Shown: positions 5,959 to 7,047 of the stretch, piece by piece
Layout of the letters: each line of letters opens with the position of its first letter
Numbering within the stretch: the first letter of the stretch is position 1
Source: Halobacteriales archaeon
GTDB taxonomy: Archaea > Thermoplasmatota > E2 > JACPAO01 > JAHFTW01
Length of the DNA stretch: 7,047 nucleotides
NCBI GenBank assembly: GCA_020201445.1
Contig: JAIVGU010000211.1
Coordinates: 1 to 7,047, forward strand
Reading direction: 5' to 3'
Notes under the pieces: generated by a model
The model's input: only the letters and a program-made list of their open reading frames with translations
The model's database searches: none
Told to the model about the DNA's origin: nothing
Translations under genes and position numbers: made by a program

Positions 5959-6117
5959 GCGGATTTCGCGAATGCAAGGCCGTAGAGCTCAGGCCCTCGA
6001 AAATCCGCGAAATCCGCGGTTCCGTCGGCTCGCTTCGGCCCCACCAAACCGCGGATGACGCGGATTGCGCGGATACGAGTTGAACGAGGCCCTTCGTGAA
6101 ATCCGTGGTTCGGTCGG
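5959..6117. repeat. Cluster of 9-bp GCGGATNNN units in alternating orientation
   Basis: Plus-oriented units: GCGGATTTC 5959-5967 and GCGAATGCA 5968-5976; GCGGATGAC 6051-6059, GCGGATTGC 6060-6068, GCGGATACG 6069-6077. Reverse-oriented units: AAAATCCGC 6000-6008, GAAATCCGC 6009-6017, GAAATCCGT 6098-6106. The order is therefore plus, minus, plus, minus, forming two inverted-repeat modules. Each minus block is followed by the same tail: GAAATCCGCGGTTCCGTCGG (6009-6028) and GAAATCCGTGGTTCGGTCGG (6098-6117) match at 18 of 20 positions. ATCCGCGGTT (6012-6021) is also perfectly complementary to AACCGCGGAT (6047-6056). The cluster is entirely intergenic. It resembles short interspersed intergenic repeats; function unknown, possibly a structured RNA 3' end or a protein-binding array. 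Confidence 0.75.
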
Positions 6118-6173
6118 AGGCGGTCGCCGGGTTCGCGCCCTTCAAGTAGAAGGTGCCGGCATCGGACCTCGGG

Positions 6174-6962
6174 ATGCGCATGCAGGGCTCCAGGGTCTTG
6201 GCGTTCACGGCGGCCGTGCTGGGCTTCACCGGCCTCGCGCTCTCGCTGGCGGGGGGCCCCATCGGCGCGGTCGGCCTTGCCATGGCGGGCCTCGCCCTGC
6301 TGAGCCTGCTCGCCGTCGCCTGGATGGCGCTCGAGGCCCAGGCCCCGCAGCTTGAGGCGCCGCCCCCCGAGCTTGTGCCTGCGCCGACGCCGGACCTGGA
6401 CTTCGGCTACGCCGAGGCCGACAGGTTCCCCGAGCAGGGGAACGAGGCCGCAGTTGAGTGGGAGGCCCCGCCCCCGGTGGACGAGCCCTCCGCGCCAACG
6501 CCTGCGCCCGCCGCCGCCATCGACCTCGACTCGCCGCTCCAGCGCGCCCTCGCCGGCCTGCCGCCCAAGCCGTCGGCGCCCAACCGCTACTCGCCCCGCA
6601 TGCCCGTCATCCCGGAGGAGGACGAGGAGGCCGAGCCGGTGCGCCGCGCCCGCCGCCTGGTCCCCTCGGGCCAGACGCTCGGCGAGAAGCGCGAGGCCGC
6701 CAAGAAGGCGAAGGCGAGGCCCGCCCCCGAGGAGATGGAGTTCACCGTCGTCCCCTCCAAGCCCCGCGCCGCGGCCCGCCCCGCCGTGGTGCCGACCCCG
6801 CAGGTCCCCCTCGTCGTGGCCCGCGTCGCCGGCAAGGGCCCCGCGCCGCCCGACTTAACGCGCGGCAAGTGCAGCGGCTGCGACACCCTGCTGTGGGCGC
6901 CCAAGGCACGGCCCGTCAACCTGCGCTGCCCGCAGTGCGACAAGATCACGCTCCTGAAGTGA
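6174..6962 (+). CDS. Membrane-anchored protein with disordered linker and C-terminal zinc ribbon
   Basis: The 262-residue product is not a family I can name. Two membrane helices (about 8-27 and 30-54) are separated by a very short Gly-Gly turn and form an N-terminal hairpin anchor. Residues about 55-225 are Pro/Ala/Glu-rich and low in hydrophobics, hence probably disordered, with an acidic patch (EEDEEAE) followed by a basic Arg/Lys stretch. The C-terminus is a zinc ribbon: CSGC at 233-236 and CPQC at 252-255, ending 7 residues later. Both termini are probably cytoplasmic, putting the ribbon inside the cell. The start is uncertain: GTG at 6153 adds seven residues, ATG at 6180 removes two, and no clear SD precedes any of them. 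I chose 6174 as the first ATG directly before the membrane segment. The repeat cluster separates it from psmA, so it is probably transcribed independently. Confidence 0.7.
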   Translation: MRMQGSRVLAFTAAVLGFTGLALSLAGGPIGAVGLAMAGLALLSLLAVAWMALEAQAPQLEAPPPELVPAPTPDLDFGYAEADRFPEQGNEAAVEWEAPPPVDEPSAPTPAPAAAIDLDSPLQRALAGLPPKPSAPNRYSPRMPVIPEEDEEAEPVRRARRLVPSGQTLGEKREAAKKAKARPAPEEMEFTVVPSKPRAAARPAVVPTPQVPLVVARVAGKGPAPPDLTRGKCSGCDTLLWAPKARPVNLRCPQCDKITLLK

Positions 6963-6998
6963 GCCAGCGGCAGGGGCGGGACCTCAAACCCTAAGAGC

Positions 6999-7047
6999 AT
7001 GGAGCCCGCCGTCCCGGCCATGCGCACCTGGATGGCCGGGCTCCTGC
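6999..7047 (+). CDS. Possible 5' end of a further gene, cut by the window edge
   Basis: An open frame begins with ATG at 6999 and runs to the end of the window (MEPAVPAMRTWMAGLL). In-frame ATGs at 7020 and 7032 are alternatives. CTAAGA at 6991-6996 is 26 nt before the ATG at 7020, which would suit a leaderless start MRTWMAGLL, perhaps the beginning of a signal or membrane segment. Sixteen codons are too few to judge coding potential or product. Confidence 0.3.
   Translation, partial: MEPAVPAMRTWMAGLL

Noticed and set aside
5941..6010. tRNA-like look (TAGCTC, TAGAGCTCAGG, CTCGAAAATCC)
   Set aside because: No acceptor stem, anticodon arm or properly spaced T-loop can be built; the resemblance comes from the inverted repeat around the GCGGAT units.
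5959..6117. CRISPR array
   Set aside because: Units are 9 bp, occur in both orientations and are mostly without spacers; there are no cas genes.

Overview
This is a very GC-rich window (roughly 70 % G+C by eye, lower only in short intergenic stretches) from an archaeon. The evidence is a proteasome beta/alpha gene pair, an archaeal RecJ/GAN-like DHH phosphoesterase, T/A-rich boxes about 26 nt upstream of starts that lack a Shine-Dalgarno (SD) sequence (TATA-box promoters, leaderless mRNAs), and a tandem winged-helix regulator. A membrane-anchored zinc-ribbon protein and the double-wHTH protein point towards a high-GC Thermoplasmatota-like lineage. That placement is an inference from gene style, not a search result.

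Layout, all genes on the + strand. 1-295: AT-richer intergenic/promoter region. 296-1804: DHH/DHHA1 phosphoesterase with all catalytic motifs. 1805-1995: intergenic, with a TATA box near 1950. 1996-4554: three overlapping genes that look like one transcription unit: a small secreted fibronectin-III-like protein with six cysteines, a single-pass membrane protein (large extracytoplasmic part, one TM helix, TPR-like tail) and a tandem-wHTH DNA-binding protein. 4555-4623: promoter with TATTTTA. 4624-5903: psmB-psmA, overlapping by 4 nt. 5904-6173: non-coding stretch holding a cluster of 9-bp GCGGATNNN units in alternating orientation. 6174-6962: membrane protein with a disordered linker and a C-terminal zinc ribbon. 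6999-7047: possible start of a further gene cut by the window edge.

Functionally, psmB and psmA would build a 20S core particle. The beta subunit keeps the catalytic residues but is encoded without any propeptide. The alpha subunit is divergent at the gate (no YDR motif, no Pro17-type turn) yet keeps the pocket lysine that receives the ATPase C-terminus. The 1996-4554 cassette reads as an envelope sensor with its own regulator. These two units, and the repeat cluster behind psmA, are the parts most worth following up.
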